Positions 8,463-17,215 are shown, counted from the first letter of the stretch. The stretch is 64,000 nucleotides of DNA from Xanthobacter agilis (GCF_021730435.1 NZ_JABWGX010000021.1:1-64000), one strand, 5' to 3'. The notes: a model not told the origin generated them from the sequence alone. Numbers and translations: made by a program.

Positions 8463-8963
8463 TTAACCCGGCTCCTCTGTGCCGGCGATGCGGCGCAAGG
8501 TGTGGAGCAGGGCCATCCGTTCGGCTGGATTGAGATTGTCCATGGTCAGCTCGGTGATGAGCCGGGCGCACGGGATCATGTGCGCCAGGAGCTCCAGTCC
8601 CTCCGCGGTGATGGAGATGATGACCTTGCGCGCATCATGACTGTCCTTTGACAGCTGAATGAGGCCGCGCCCCTTCAGGCGCTCCACGATGCCGCGGATG
8701 GTGGCCTGGTCCACTCCGGTGGCCCGCACCAGCGCGCTCTGCGACTGGGGCCCGCTGTCCTTCAGCGCGCACAGGGTCGAGAACTGCACCGAAGTCAGCT
8801 GCGGATCGCAGGCATGGGCCTGGAAGATCGCCAGATGGCGCTGATAGGCGCGGCGCAGCAGATAGCCCACCTGCTCCGAGAAGGCATAAGGCACCTGCCC
8901 GTCGCCCGCTTCCGCCGGTGCGGTCTTCTGCGTTTTGGTCTGTGACGTTGCCATCGCTGTCAT
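8463..8963 (-). CDS. MarR-family regulator of the nadC-like/PRPP operon
   Basis: A 166-residue MarR-type protein. The helical dimerisation ends flank a winged helix-turn-helix (SQSALVRATGVDQATIRGIVERLKGRGL, roughly residues 75-102) with the wing SKDSHDARKVIISIT. Start taken at the ATG at 8963; the ATG at 8954 is equally possible and neither has a clear ribosome site. Transcribed away from the nadC-like operon, with paired repeats in the shared 379-base gap, so it probably represses that operon and itself and is released by the transported substrate. The effector is unknown. Confidence 0.82.
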   Translation of the reverse strand: MTAMATSQTKTQKTAPAEAGDGQVPYAFSEQVGYLLRRAYQRHLAIFQAHACDPQLTSVQFSTLCALKDSGPQSQSALVRATGVDQATIRGIVERLKGRGLIQLSKDSHDARKVIISITAEGLELLAHMIPCARLITELTMDNLNPAERMALLHTLRRIAGTEEPG

Positions 8964-9003
8964 GCCGTGCGACGCACGCCGGCGGCGAGGCCGCCAAAAA
9001 AGC

Positions 9004-9146
9004 GTACACACTACATATATCAACTGACTTCAAAGCGTCAATGCAGTGCAAATGCCTTAATGCACTGCACCATGACACATTTTTATACAGTCTTGAACTG
9101 CAGTGCGCCCATCTTTTGGGCTTGCAGAAATAGTGTACGCACTACA
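9004..9146. promoter_or_regulatory. Divergent operator region with two repeat families
   Basis: The gap between the marR-type gene and the nadC-like gene is AT-richer than its surroundings. It holds a perfect inverted repeat TGCAGTGCA (9042-9050) and TGCACTGCA (9061-9069) with an additional TGCAGTGC at 9099-9106, and a direct repeat GTACACACTACA (9004-9015) and GTACGCACTACA (9135-9146), 11 of 12 bases identical. These are good candidates for MarR binding sites flanking the promoters. The rest of the gap to 9342 shows nothing further. Confidence 0.6.
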
Positions 9147-9342
9147 AAAATTCCATCATCAGGTGCCGGGTCCAGGGTGTGGCGCGGCCATCAGGGGGCT
9201 GAAACGGGCATGGCGTCCCAGGTCTTTCGGGCTGGCGCGTCGCAGCGACGGCGTACCCACGACATGAGGGCCGGTGGGCTCTCCGCGCAGCATTCACGGC
9301 AGTCATTCCGATTCAAAAGCAAATAGAGCGGAGCCCAAGTCC

Positions 9343-10179
9343 ATGTATGACAAGTTCGTCACCCTGCGGCTCATCGATCAGTGGCTCACCGAAGACGTCG
9401 GATGCGGCGACCTGACCGCCCAGCTGATGATCGATCCGGCCTCCACCGCGACGTTCTACATGAATGCGCGCGAGCCCATGACCATCGCCGGCATCGAGGT
9501 GGCCGCCGCGGTGTTCACCCGCTACGAGCCGGGCTGCAAGGTGGAATTGAAGGTGGCGGACGCCGACAAGGTGGAAAAGGGCGCCATCCTGCTGGTGGTC
9601 TCCGGTCCCGCCCAGGCACTGCTCACCGCCGAGCGCACCGCCCTCAACATCGTGCAGCGCCTGTCCGGGATCGCCACCGAGACCGCGAAATATGTGGCCG
9701 CCATCGCCCACACCAAGGCGCGCCTGCTCGATACCCGCAAGACCACGCCCGGCCTGCGCATGCTGGAAAAGCATGCTTCCGCCTGCGGTGGGGCGCTGAA
9801 CCACCGGCTCGGCCTCGACAGCGGGGTGATGCTGAAGGACAACCACATCGCCGTGTGCGGCTCCATCGAGAATGCGGTGCGCATCGCCCGCCGCAAGGTG
9901 CCGGCCCTCACCAAGATCGAGGTGGAGTGCGACGGCCTCGACCAGGTGCAGGAGGCGCTCGCCGCCGGCACCGACGTCATCATGCTCGACAACATGAGCG
10001 TCGCCGACATGAAGACCGCCGTGGACATGGTGGCGGGCCGTGCCCTGCTCGAGGCCTCCGGCGGCATCCGGCTCGACACCATCGCGGCGAAGGCCGAGAC
10101 CGGCGTCGACTTCATTTCCACCAGCCGTCCGCAGCAGTCGGCGCCGGCCGTCGACATCGGCCTCGACGACGCCGCCTGA
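9343..10179 (+). CDS. Quinolinate phosphoribosyltransferase-like protein (NadC family)
   Basis: A 278-residue type II phosphoribosyltransferase of the NadC family, which joins a pyridine dicarboxylate (quinolinate in NadC) to PRPP with loss of CO2. The residues that bind the acid and PRPP in known NadC proteins are kept: ERTALN, LDTRKTTPGLR, NHRLGL and LKDNHI. The stretch between them reads ASACGGA where biosynthetic NadC usually has an Arg-Cys/Thr-Gly-Gly-Gly sequence, so the substrate may differ. It is followed after 17 bases by a PRPP-making fusion protein and an ABC importer rather than nadA/nadB, which argues for a scavenging or catabolic role. A ModD-type function is the alternative. 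Confidence 0.8.
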   Translation: MYDKFVTLRLIDQWLTEDVGCGDLTAQLMIDPASTATFYMNAREPMTIAGIEVAAAVFTRYEPGCKVELKVADADKVEKGAILLVVSGPAQALLTAERTALNIVQRLSGIATETAKYVAAIAHTKARLLDTRKTTPGLRMLEKHASACGGALNHRLGLDSGVMLKDNHIAVCGSIENAVRIARRKVPALTKIEVECDGLDQVQEALAAGTDVIMLDNMSVADMKTAVDMVAGRALLEASGGIRLDTIAAKAETGVDFISTSRPQQSAPAVDIGLDDAA

Positions 10180-10196
10180 GCGGGGAGCTGGCGCAG

Positions 10197-12242
10197 ATGC
10201 AGACCGGAACCCTCTTCTACATCGTCGGCGCGAGCGGTGTCGGCAAGGACACCCTGATCTCGCAGGCCATGGCGATGCTGGCCCCCACCGGCCGCTATGT
10301 GCAGGCGCGGCGCGCCATCACGCGGCCCAAGGGGCCGGGAGAGGATCACGAGCCGGTCGACGATGCCGCCTTCGAGCATCGGCGCCGCGCCGGCGGTTTC
10401 CTCCACATGTGGGAGGCGCACGGGCTGAAATACGGGCTGCCGATCTCGATCCTCGATGACCTGCGGGCGGGCCGCAACGTGCTTGCCAACGGGTCGCGCG
10501 GCACCTTGCCGGACCTGGCGGGGGTGGTGGACCGGTTCGTGGTGGTGGAGATCACCGCGCCCGCGTCGGTGCTCAAGGCGCGGCTGCTGGAGCGGGGACG
10601 CGAGAGCGACGCCGACATCGAGGCGCGGCTGACGCGGCATGTCGCGCCGCTGCCGGAGCGGCTCGATGTGGTCACGGTTGTCAACGACGCCAATATCGAG
10701 GAGGGCGCCGCCCGCCTGGTAGCCGCGCTGGAAACCCATGCGGCGCGCCTCGCGGTGCGCCGCATGCCCATCTCCAGCGCCCATGGCCACATCGCCTACC
10801 TGCCGGCGGACGGCCGGCTGGTCGATGCGCGCGCCTATGCGGACGTGAGCCGCATCGACGTCATCGGCAAGGGCGCGAGCGTGCGCGCCGCGGTCAATAT
10901 CGCTGAGCCGGGGGCGGGCCTCGCCCCGCATGAGATCGGCCTCACTCGCGAGGCCCATGCGGCCCTTGGCCTGCCCGACGGCGCTCTGGTCGCGATCCAG
11001 CGCACGCCTTCCCCCGCAAGCCGCAAGCTGCTGCAACGCAAGATCGCCGGCGAGGCCCTCACCGCCGACGATTATGCGGTGCTGTTCCGCGATGTGGTGG
11101 AGGGCCGCTATCCGGAAAGCGAGACCGCTGCCTTCCTGGTCAAGATGATCCAGACCCTGGACGAGAGCGAGGTGGTGGCGGTGGCCCGCGCCCGCACCCA
11201 GTTCATGCCGCGCATCGCCTGGAACAAGCCGATCGTGGTGGACAAGCATTCCCTGGGGGGCATTCCAGGTAGCCGCATCACCCTCATCGTGGTGCCGATC
11301 GTGGCCGCCCACGGCCTCCTGATGCCCAAGACCTCCTCGCGCGCCATCACTTCGGCATCCGGGACCGCCGACGTCATGGAGGCCATCGCCCGCATCGATC
11401 TCGACGCGGCCGGGGTGCGCCGGGTGGTGGAGGAGGTCGGCGGCTGCATCGCCTGGAACGGCCGTCTCAATCATTCGGTGCTGGACGATATCGTCAATTC
11501 CATCACCCGCCCGTTGGACATCAACAACAATTACTGGTCGGTGGCGTCCATCCTGTCGAAGAAATGGAGCGCCGGCTCCACCCATGTGGTGGTGGACATG
11601 CCCTATGGCCCACGGGCCAAGCTCAAGACGCTGGAGGACGCCCACCAACTCGGACGGGCGTTCGAGCTGGTGGGCCGGGGCCTGGGCCTAGAGGTGCGGG
11701 CCAAGGCCACCGACGGCAGCGGCCCGGTAGGGCGTGGCATTGGGCCGGCGCTGGAGCTGCGCGACGTGGTCAAGGTGCTGGACAATGCCCAGGACGCCCC
11801 CTCCGATCTTCGGGAAAAGGCGCTGCTGTTCGCGTCCGAGATCCTGAGCTTCGATCCGGGCGTGGGTTCGGTGGCGGCCGGGCGCGTGCGGGCCGAGGCG
11901 CTTCTCGCCTCGGGTGCGGCCAAGGCGCGCTTCATGCGCATCGTCGCCGCCCAGGGGCCGGTGCCCCTGGTGATGCCGGGGCCGCTGCAGCACACCGTGC
12001 GGGCACCCGCCGCATCGACGGTGAGCGATGTGGACGGCTGGCACCTCGCCGGCATCGCCCGGCGCGCCGGCGCGCCGCTCGACAAGGGCGCGGGCATCGA
12101 TCTCCTGGTGCGCCGGGGCGACACCGTCGCGGCGCACGGTGCGCTCTACACCATCCATGCCGCATCGCCGGCGGAATTCGAGGCGGCGGTGGAGATGGCC
12201 GGTGCCGATCCGGGCATCGCGCTCGGGCCGTCCGCGGTGTAG
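10197..12242 (+). CDS. PhnN ribose 1,5-bisphosphate kinase fused to AMP/thymidine phosphorylase (type 2)
   Basis: A 681-residue two-domain enzyme. Residues 1-185 are PhnN, with P-loop GASGVGKDT (11-19), ITRP, HGLKYGLP, NGSR and RGRES motifs; PhnN phosphorylates ribose 1,5-bisphosphate (R15P) to PRPP. Residues about 190-681 are a nucleoside phosphorylase of the archaeal AMP-phosphorylase / putative thymidine phosphorylase 2 type; the phosphate/substrate signature KTSSRAITSASGTADVME begins at residue 378. AMP phosphorylases split NMP with phosphate to base plus R15P, exactly the substrate of the attached kinase. The fusion therefore predicts NMP to base plus PRPP in one protein. Start at ATG 10197. 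Substrate choice (AMP, CMP, UMP or a modified nucleotide) is inferred only from the family. Confidence 0.88.
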   Translation: MQTGTLFYIVGASGVGKDTLISQAMAMLAPTGRYVQARRAITRPKGPGEDHEPVDDAAFEHRRRAGGFLHMWEAHGLKYGLPISILDDLRAGRNVLANGSRGTLPDLAGVVDRFVVVEITAPASVLKARLLERGRESDADIEARLTRHVAPLPERLDVVTVVNDANIEEGAARLVAALETHAARLAVRRMPISSAHGHIAYLPADGRLVDARAYADVSRIDVIGKGASVRAAVNIAEPGAGLAPHEIGLTREAHAALGLPDGALVAIQRTPSPASRKLLQRKIAGEALTADDYAVLFRDVVEGRYPESETAAFLVKMIQTLDESEVVAVARARTQFMPRIAWNKPIVVDKHSLGGIPGSRITLIVVPIVAAHGLLMPKTSSRAITSASGTADVMEAIARIDLDAAGVRRVVEEVGGCIAWNGRLNHSVLDDIVNSITRPLDINNNYWSVASILSKKWSAGSTHVVVDMPYGPRAKLKTLEDAHQLGRAFELVGRGLGLEVRAKATDGSGPVGRGIGPALELRDVVKVLDNAQDAPSDLREKALLFASEILSFDPGVGSVAAGRVRAEALLASGAAKARFMRIVAAQGPVPLVMPGPLQHTVRAPAASTVSDVDGWHLAGIARRAGAPLDKGAGIDLLVRRGDTVAAHGALYTIHAASPAEFEAAVEMAGADPGIALGPSAV

Positions 12243-12321
12243 GTGCCGGCCTGAAGGGGGCTTTCCGTTTTCCGTGGAGTTGCCGCGTATCCATTCAAAT
12301 AACAAGCTGCCAGAGGGTCAT

Positions 12322-13308
12322 ATGACGATGCTGACGAACACTGCAAGGACCGCGCGCTGCCTGCTCATGGCGGCGGCCGTCGCCGGCGGCTTCGCCACCG
12401 CGGCGCGAGCGGACGAGATCTCCGTGACCCAGTGGGGCAACAGCCTCTATGGCGCGCCTTATGCCGTGGCGATCGAGGACGGCGCCTTCAAGAAAGCCGG
12501 CGTGGACGTCACCGGCGTCATCGGCTCGGGCGGCGGCGGCACCAGCGTGCGCAACACCCTCGCCAGCGCCACCCCCTATGGCGAGGTGGCCACCTCCGCC
12601 GCGCTCGCCGCCGCCCGCCAGGGCCTCGACGTGGTGATCGTGAACGCCGCGACCCGCACCGTGGCCGAGGCCTCCCTGGTCACCCTGCCCGATTCCAAGA
12701 TCAACAGCCTGAAGGACCTGAAGGGCAAGAAGGTCGCGATCACCAATCCCAAGTCCTCGTCCGAGATGATCCTGCTGCTGGAAATGCAGAAGGAGGGCCT
12801 TGCGCCCGGCGATATCCAGCGGGTGGCCGCCGGTGGCTACACCCAGGGCCTCACCATGCTGAAGCAGGGCGCGGTGGACGCGGCGGTGCTCATCGAGCCT
12901 CTCTCCATCACCCGCAAGGACGAGTTCAAGACCGTGGTTCGGGCCAAGGATCTGCTGCCGGCCATGACCACCTCCGTGGGCATCACCACCCGCGCCTTCG
13001 CCAAGTCCAACCCCGACAAGCTCCGCGCCCTCATCGCCGGCCGCCGCGCCGGCGTGAAGAGCATCTATGCCGACCCCAAGGCCGCCGCCGCCCTGGTGGC
13101 CAAGCAGTTCAACATGGACTCCGCCTTGGCCGAGGTCGCGGTGGCGAACATGATCGCGCCGCGCATGTGGAGCGAGGGCGACTTCAACCCCGCCGAGCTC
13201 GAGGCGCTGGCCCAGGGTCTGGTGCTGGTGGGCGAAATCACCAGCACCCCCGATTGGGACAAGATGATCGACCGTTCCTTCCTCCCGGCCGACCTTCAGG
13301 GGAAGTGA
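12322..13308 (+). CDS. ABC transporter substrate-binding protein (NMT1/THI5-SsuA type)
   Basis: A 328-residue periplasmic binding protein. A Sec signal peptide (residues 1-29, ending ATAARA) is followed by a two-lobe NMT1/TauA-like fold: ISVTQWGNSLYGAPYAVAIE opens lobe 1 and SLKDLKGKKVAITNPKSSS the second strand set. Relatives bind taurine, alkanesulfonates, pyrimidine precursors or aromatic acids. The gene begins 79 bases after the phosphorylase fusion and leads directly into the ATPase and two permease genes, so it belongs to the same operon. The ligand may be the acid used by the nadC-like enzyme; this is inference. Confidence 0.85.
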   Translation: MTMLTNTARTARCLLMAAAVAGGFATAARADEISVTQWGNSLYGAPYAVAIEDGAFKKAGVDVTGVIGSGGGGTSVRNTLASATPYGEVATSAALAAARQGLDVVIVNAATRTVAEASLVTLPDSKINSLKDLKGKKVAITNPKSSSEMILLLEMQKEGLAPGDIQRVAAGGYTQGLTMLKQGAVDAAVLIEPLSITRKDEFKTVVRAKDLLPAMTTSVGITTRAFAKSNPDKLRALIAGRRAGVKSIYADPKAAAALVAKQFNMDSALAEVAVANMIAPRMWSEGDFNPAELEALAQGLVLVGEITSTPDWDKMIDRSFLPADLQGK

Positions 13309-13309
13309 G

Positions 13310-14158
13310 ATGCTGACCAAGCCGAAGGCTGCTCCGGGCACCGAGGCATCGCCGCACCCGGTCGCCGTGCGCCTCACCGAGGTGACCCGCGTGTTCGGCG
13401 ACCCGCGCTCGCCGAAGCGGGTGCACGCCCTGGGGCCGGTGAGCCTGGAGCTGCGGGCGGGCGAGTTCTTCTCGGTGGTGGGACCCTCGGGGTGCGGCAA
13501 GTCGACCTTGCTGGACATCCTCGCCGGTCTCAACCCGCCCTCCGCGGGCACCGCCGAGTTCGACGGCCAACCCATCCGCGGCGTGCCCGACCATGTGGGC
13601 GTCGTGTTCCAGGAAGACGCCTCGTTCGCCTGGCTCACGGTGGAGGCCAACATCGCCTTCGGCTTGAAACGCCAGGGTCTTCCCGCCGACGAGATCCGGC
13701 GGCGGGTGGACTATGCGCTTGCCTTCATGGGCCTCAAGGACTTCCGCCACGCTTATCCGGTGCAGCTTTCCGGCGGCATGCGCCAGCGCGTCTGCATCGC
13801 CCGCACGCTGGTGCTTCAGCCGCGGCTGATCCTGCTCGACGAGCCGTTCGGCGCGCTCGACCAGCAGACCCGCCTCATCATGGGCGACGAATTGCTGCGG
13901 ATGTGGCGCGAGACCCATGCCACCGTTCTGCTCATCACCCATTCGCTCGACGAAGCCGCCATGCTGTCGGACCGGGTGGGGGTGATGTCGGCGCGGCCGG
14001 GCAAATTCATCGGCACCTTCGAAACCGGCTGGCCCAAGGATCGCGACAGCCGGATCGTCACCCATCCCCACTTCGGCGAGCTTACGGCGCGGCTGTGGGA
14101 AAAGCTGCGGGTGGAGACCATGAAGCACATGCAGGGGGAGGCGAGGGGGGAGGCATGA
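13310..14158 (+). CDS. ABC transporter ATP-binding protein (SsuB/TauB type)
   Basis: A 282-residue ATPase. Walker A GPSGCGKST, Q-loop VVFQED, signature LSGGMRQRV, Walker B LILLDEPFGALD and switch His in LLITHSLDEA are all intact. It would energise the two permeases that follow. It starts directly after the binding-protein stop, and its own stop overlaps the next start by four bases (ATGA). The C-terminal 40 residues resemble the tail of nitrate/sulfonate/bicarbonate importers. Confidence 0.9.
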   Translation: MLTKPKAAPGTEASPHPVAVRLTEVTRVFGDPRSPKRVHALGPVSLELRAGEFFSVVGPSGCGKSTLLDILAGLNPPSAGTAEFDGQPIRGVPDHVGVVFQEDASFAWLTVEANIAFGLKRQGLPADEIRRRVDYALAFMGLKDFRHAYPVQLSGGMRQRVCIARTLVLQPRLILLDEPFGALDQQTRLIMGDELLRMWRETHATVLLITHSLDEAAMLSDRVGVMSARPGKFIGTFETGWPKDRDSRIVTHPHFGELTARLWEKLRVETMKHMQGEARGEA

Positions 14159-14904
14159 CCTATAGCAAGATCGCGACGCCGGCGGTTGTGGTCGGGCTGG
14201 TCCTGCTGCTGGAACTTTCCTGCCGGCTGGGCTGGATCGCCCCCACCGTTCTGGTGCCGCCCAGCGTCGCCTTGGTGAGCCTCATCGAGATCCTCGTCTC
14301 CGGACAGTTCAACAGCGCGATCGCGGTGACGGTGTCGAACGTGGTGGTGGCGACGGTGCTCGCGGTCATCGGCGGGTTCCTGCTCGGCGTGGTGATCCAT
14401 GCCAACGACTTCCTGCGCCGCGGCGTGGAACCGTTCCTCGCCAGCTATTACGCGGTGCCGACCTTCATCTTCTATCCCGTGTTCATCGTGCTGCTCGGGG
14501 TCGGCAACGCCTCCATCATCGCCATCGCGGTATTGCTTTCGATCGTCGCCATGATTACCGCGACGCTGAACGGCCTCGACCGGGTGCCCGCGGTGCTGGG
14601 CAAGACCAGCCGCGTCCTGAAGCTGTCGCCGATCCAGGCCGCATTCCTGGTGAAGTTGCCGGCGGCGGCGCCCTATCTGTTCACCGGCGCCCGGCTGTCG
14701 GTGGCCTATGCCTTCATCGGCGTCATCGCCTCCGAGTTCCTGCTCTCGGGCAACGGGCTCGGCTACGCCATCGCCTATGCCTACAACATGTTCGAGAACC
14801 GGACCATGTACGGGCTCATGCTGCTCATCATCCTCCTCGTCACGGTGACGAACATGGCGCTCAGCGCCGTGGATCGGCGCCTGCAGGCGCGCATCCGGCG
14901 CTGA
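14155..14904 (+). CDS. ABC transporter permease 1
   Basis: A 249-residue inner-membrane permease of the SsuC/TauC (BPD_transp_1) family with about six transmembrane helices. The EAA loop is recognisable in the stretch from KTSRVLKLSPIQAAFLVKLP to ARLSVAYAFIGVIASEF, where the cytoplasmic ATPase docks. The start overlaps the ATPase stop. It is followed after 12 bases by a second permease of the same family but clearly different sequence, so the importer channel is probably a heterodimer. Confidence 0.88.
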   Translation: MTYSKIATPAVVVGLVLLLELSCRLGWIAPTVLVPPSVALVSLIEILVSGQFNSAIAVTVSNVVVATVLAVIGGFLLGVVIHANDFLRRGVEPFLASYYAVPTFIFYPVFIVLLGVGNASIIAIAVLLSIVAMITATLNGLDRVPAVLGKTSRVLKLSPIQAAFLVKLPAAAPYLFTGARLSVAYAFIGVIASEFLLSGNGLGYAIAYAYNMFENRTMYGLMLLIILLVTVTNMALSAVDRRLQARIRR

Positions 14905-14916
14905 AGGCCACGCCCC

Positions 14917-15660
14917 ATGAAGAATGTCCTCCCGCCGCTCGTCGTCGCCTTGGCCCTGCTCGCCTGCTGGCAGATCCTCCACTCGGCCACCGGCTTCTTC
15001 GCCATCTCCTCGCCCGCCGCCACGGCCCAGCGCATGGCGACGCTCATGGGCACGCCGCGCTTCTGGCTCGACGTGCAGGAAACGGGCCTCGCCTTCCTGG
15101 CGGCCATCATCATCGCGGTGATCGCGGGCGTCGCCCTCGGCGTGGTGCTCGGCCTCAGCCGGGGGCTGGGCGAGACCTTCGAGCCGATCCTCGTCACCTT
15201 CTATTCGCTGCCCAAGGTCACGCTCTATCCGCTGGTGCTGCTGGTGTTCGGCCTCGGCATGTCGGCCAAGGTGGCGTTCGGCGTGATGCATGGCCTCGTG
15301 CCCATCACGCTGATGACCCGCAACGCCATCAGCCAGGTGAAGCCGGTCTACTGGCGCACCGCCCATGCCCTGCGCATGAGCTATGCCAGCACCGTGCGCC
15401 ATGTGGTGCTGCCCGCCATCCTGCCCGAGCTCATCGCCGGCGTGCGCATCGGCTTCGCGCTGAGCCTGCTCGGGGTGCTGATCGGCGAGATGTTCGCCTC
15501 CAAGCGCGGGCTCGGCTATGCGGCGGTCAACGCCATGAACCTCGGCGACATCGACACCATCATGGCCATCGGCCTGTTCCTGGCGGCGTTCGCGGTCACC
15601 TGCAACGCGCTGCTGCTGATGCTGGAACAGTGGGTGCGCCATCGCGGCCTGGTGCGCTGA
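14917..15660 (+). CDS. ABC transporter permease 2
   Basis: A 247-residue permease of the same BPD_transp_1 family as its neighbour, with about six hydrophobic helices and an EAA-type loop (AHALRMSYASTVRHVVLPA to AGVRIGFALSLLGVLIGEMF). It closes the operon that starts with the nadC-like gene. Two non-identical permeases are usual for some aromatic-acid and pyrimidine-precursor importers but less common for taurine/sulfonate systems, which use one. After it, 15661-15924 contains no gene I can recognise. Confidence 0.86.
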   Translation: MKNVLPPLVVALALLACWQILHSATGFFAISSPAATAQRMATLMGTPRFWLDVQETGLAFLAAIIIAVIAGVALGVVLGLSRGLGETFEPILVTFYSLPKVTLYPLVLLVFGLGMSAKVAFGVMHGLVPITLMTRNAISQVKPVYWRTAHALRMSYASTVRHVVLPAILPELIAGVRIGFALSLLGVLIGEMFASKRGLGYAAVNAMNLGDIDTIMAIGLFLAAFAVTCNALLLMLEQWVRHRGLVR

Positions 15661-15924
15661 GGGCGATCAGTCCGCCGCCGGAGGGGGCATCCACCCTATC
15701 CCTTCGGTTGCCCTTGCGCGCTGAAACGGGTGTCGCGCAGAACGGCCCATCGCTCTCGTCGGGAAACGTCATGACTGCCGCCGGTTTCCCGTGTAGCGGC
15801 GTCCATGCCAGCATTATACCATCGGCCCCGGTCTTCGACCGGCGCCAAGTGGGTTCGTTCAGACGCTGCGCGGGCTCAGGCGCCAATGCCGGGTGGCTCT
15901 CCGGGCAGCCGGGCAGGCCGCCGT

Positions 15925-16206
15925 CTATATGGCCTGTGCGATCTTATGCAGCGTGGTGGCATGGGCTCGGATGGCAGCGTCTAGCGTGAGCGCCGACCGG
16001 ATCCAGATCATCGACATCATGGCTTCGACACGGCCGGACGACAGTATCGGCACCGCGATGCTGGAGGTCTTGGGACGGAACTCGCCGCCCTCGCGCACGG
16101 CGAAACCACGCTGCCGGGTGTCCTCCAGCATGCGCGAGAGGCTGCGATCGTTGAGAAAGGACTGGTCTTCCGGATCGTCGATGGAGCGCAGGTGGTCGAG
16201 GATCAT
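15925..16206 (-). pseudogene. IclR-family regulator, C-terminal fragment
   Basis: The 93-codon minus-strand frame is the end of an IclR effector-binding domain: the run from DRSLSRMLEDTRQRGFAVREG to SSIAVPILSSGRV and the final helix LHKIAQAI line up with the same part of MhpR in this window. The first two thirds, including the DNA-binding domain, are absent; the coding similarity stops at about 16200, exactly where a different gene fragment on the plus strand begins. It therefore marks a deletion or recombination junction and is not functional. Confidence 0.7.
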
Positions 16207-17215
16207 CGCCCGGCTCGCAGCGCTGCTGGCGGACGATCCGGCTGCGTTCGCGCCGCCGCCGGGGGTGGCGGTGGAGCTGGCGCAGACGGCGCGGCGGCAG
16301 ATGGAGGCGCAGCGGGCCGAGCATCAGGCGCGGCTGTCCACCCTTGAGCGGCAGATCGCGCAGAAGGAGGCGGAGCGCCGCGCGGTGGCGGCGACCATCG
16401 CCAAGGGGGAGGCGCTGCTGCCCTTGTTGAAAGACCAGCGCGACATGCGCGAGACCTTGATGGCGAAAGGGTTCGGCACCAAAGTGCTGTATCTGGACGC
16501 GCAGCAGAAGGTGGTGGAGCAGGAGCAGCAATTGCTGGTGGACGCGCACCGGGCGGAGGAGGCGGCGGCGGCGCTCGGGGCGCTGGAGAAGCAGCGGCTG
16601 GAGGCGGCTTCGGAATATCGCAAGAGCCTGTTGTCGGACCTCGCCAAGGCGCAGATGCAGGCGGTGGAGCACGGCGAGGAGAAGGTGAAGGCGGCGCGGC
16701 GGCGTCTTGACCAGACCCTGACCGCGCCGGTGGACGGCACCGTGCAGCAATTGGCGGTGCACACCATCGGCGGGGTGGTGACGCCGGCGCAGCAACTGAT
16801 GGTGATCGTGCCCCGCGACGGGCGGCTGGAGATCGAGGCGGAGCTGATGAACCGGGACGTGGGGTTCGTGCACGCGGGGCAGGAGGCGGAAGTGAAAGTG
16901 GAGGCCTTCACCTACACCCGCTATGGCCTGCTGCATGGGGTTGTGGAGAGCGTGAGCCGGGACGCGGTGACGGGCGGGCCGGCGCCGCGCCCGGGCGAGG
17001 CCGCCGCCGACGAGACGGCCCGCCAGGCGCGCCAGCCCACTTATGTGGCGCGGCTGTCGGTGCGGGAGAGCGGCCTTGAGACCGAACAGGGCTTCCGCCC
17101 CCTGGAGGCGGGCATGTCCGTGACCGCCGAAATCAAGACCGGCCGCCGCCGCATCCTCGACTTCCTCCTCTCCCCCCTCCTCAGATATGCACACGAAGGA
17201 GGAAGGGAGAGGTGA
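16200..17215 (+). pseudogene. HlyD-type T1SS adaptor lacking its N-terminus
   Basis: From about 16200 the plus strand encodes the coiled-coil, lipoyl/hairpin and beta-barrel parts of a type I secretion membrane-fusion protein: a long Ala/Glu/Gln-rich coiled coil, then the conserved LDQTLTAPVDGTVQQLAVHT, VTPAQQLMVIVP and GMSVTAEIKTGRR. About 150 N-terminal residues, with the membrane anchor, are missing. Upstream the open frame continues through the antisense of an IclR fragment, so any start there is chimeric. No HlyB-type ABC gene is nearby. The protein could not sit in the inner membrane and should be inactive. Its normal cargo is probably the toxin-like gene that follows. Confidence 0.78.

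Noticed and set aside
9522..11648. A 708-codon open frame on the minus strand opposite the nadC-like and phosphorylase genes
   Set aside because: It is the antisense of two genes with clear family motifs, has no motif of its own and arises from high GC at third positions.
13816..15642. A 608-codon minus-strand frame rich in His, Glu and Gln across the ABC permease genes
   Set aside because: Typical composition of the antisense of membrane-protein genes in GC-rich DNA; no domain and no start signal.
15893..16200. N-terminal part of the 440-codon frame leading into the HlyD remnant
   Set aside because: It is antisense to the IclR fragment and shows neither membrane anchor nor adaptor sequence.
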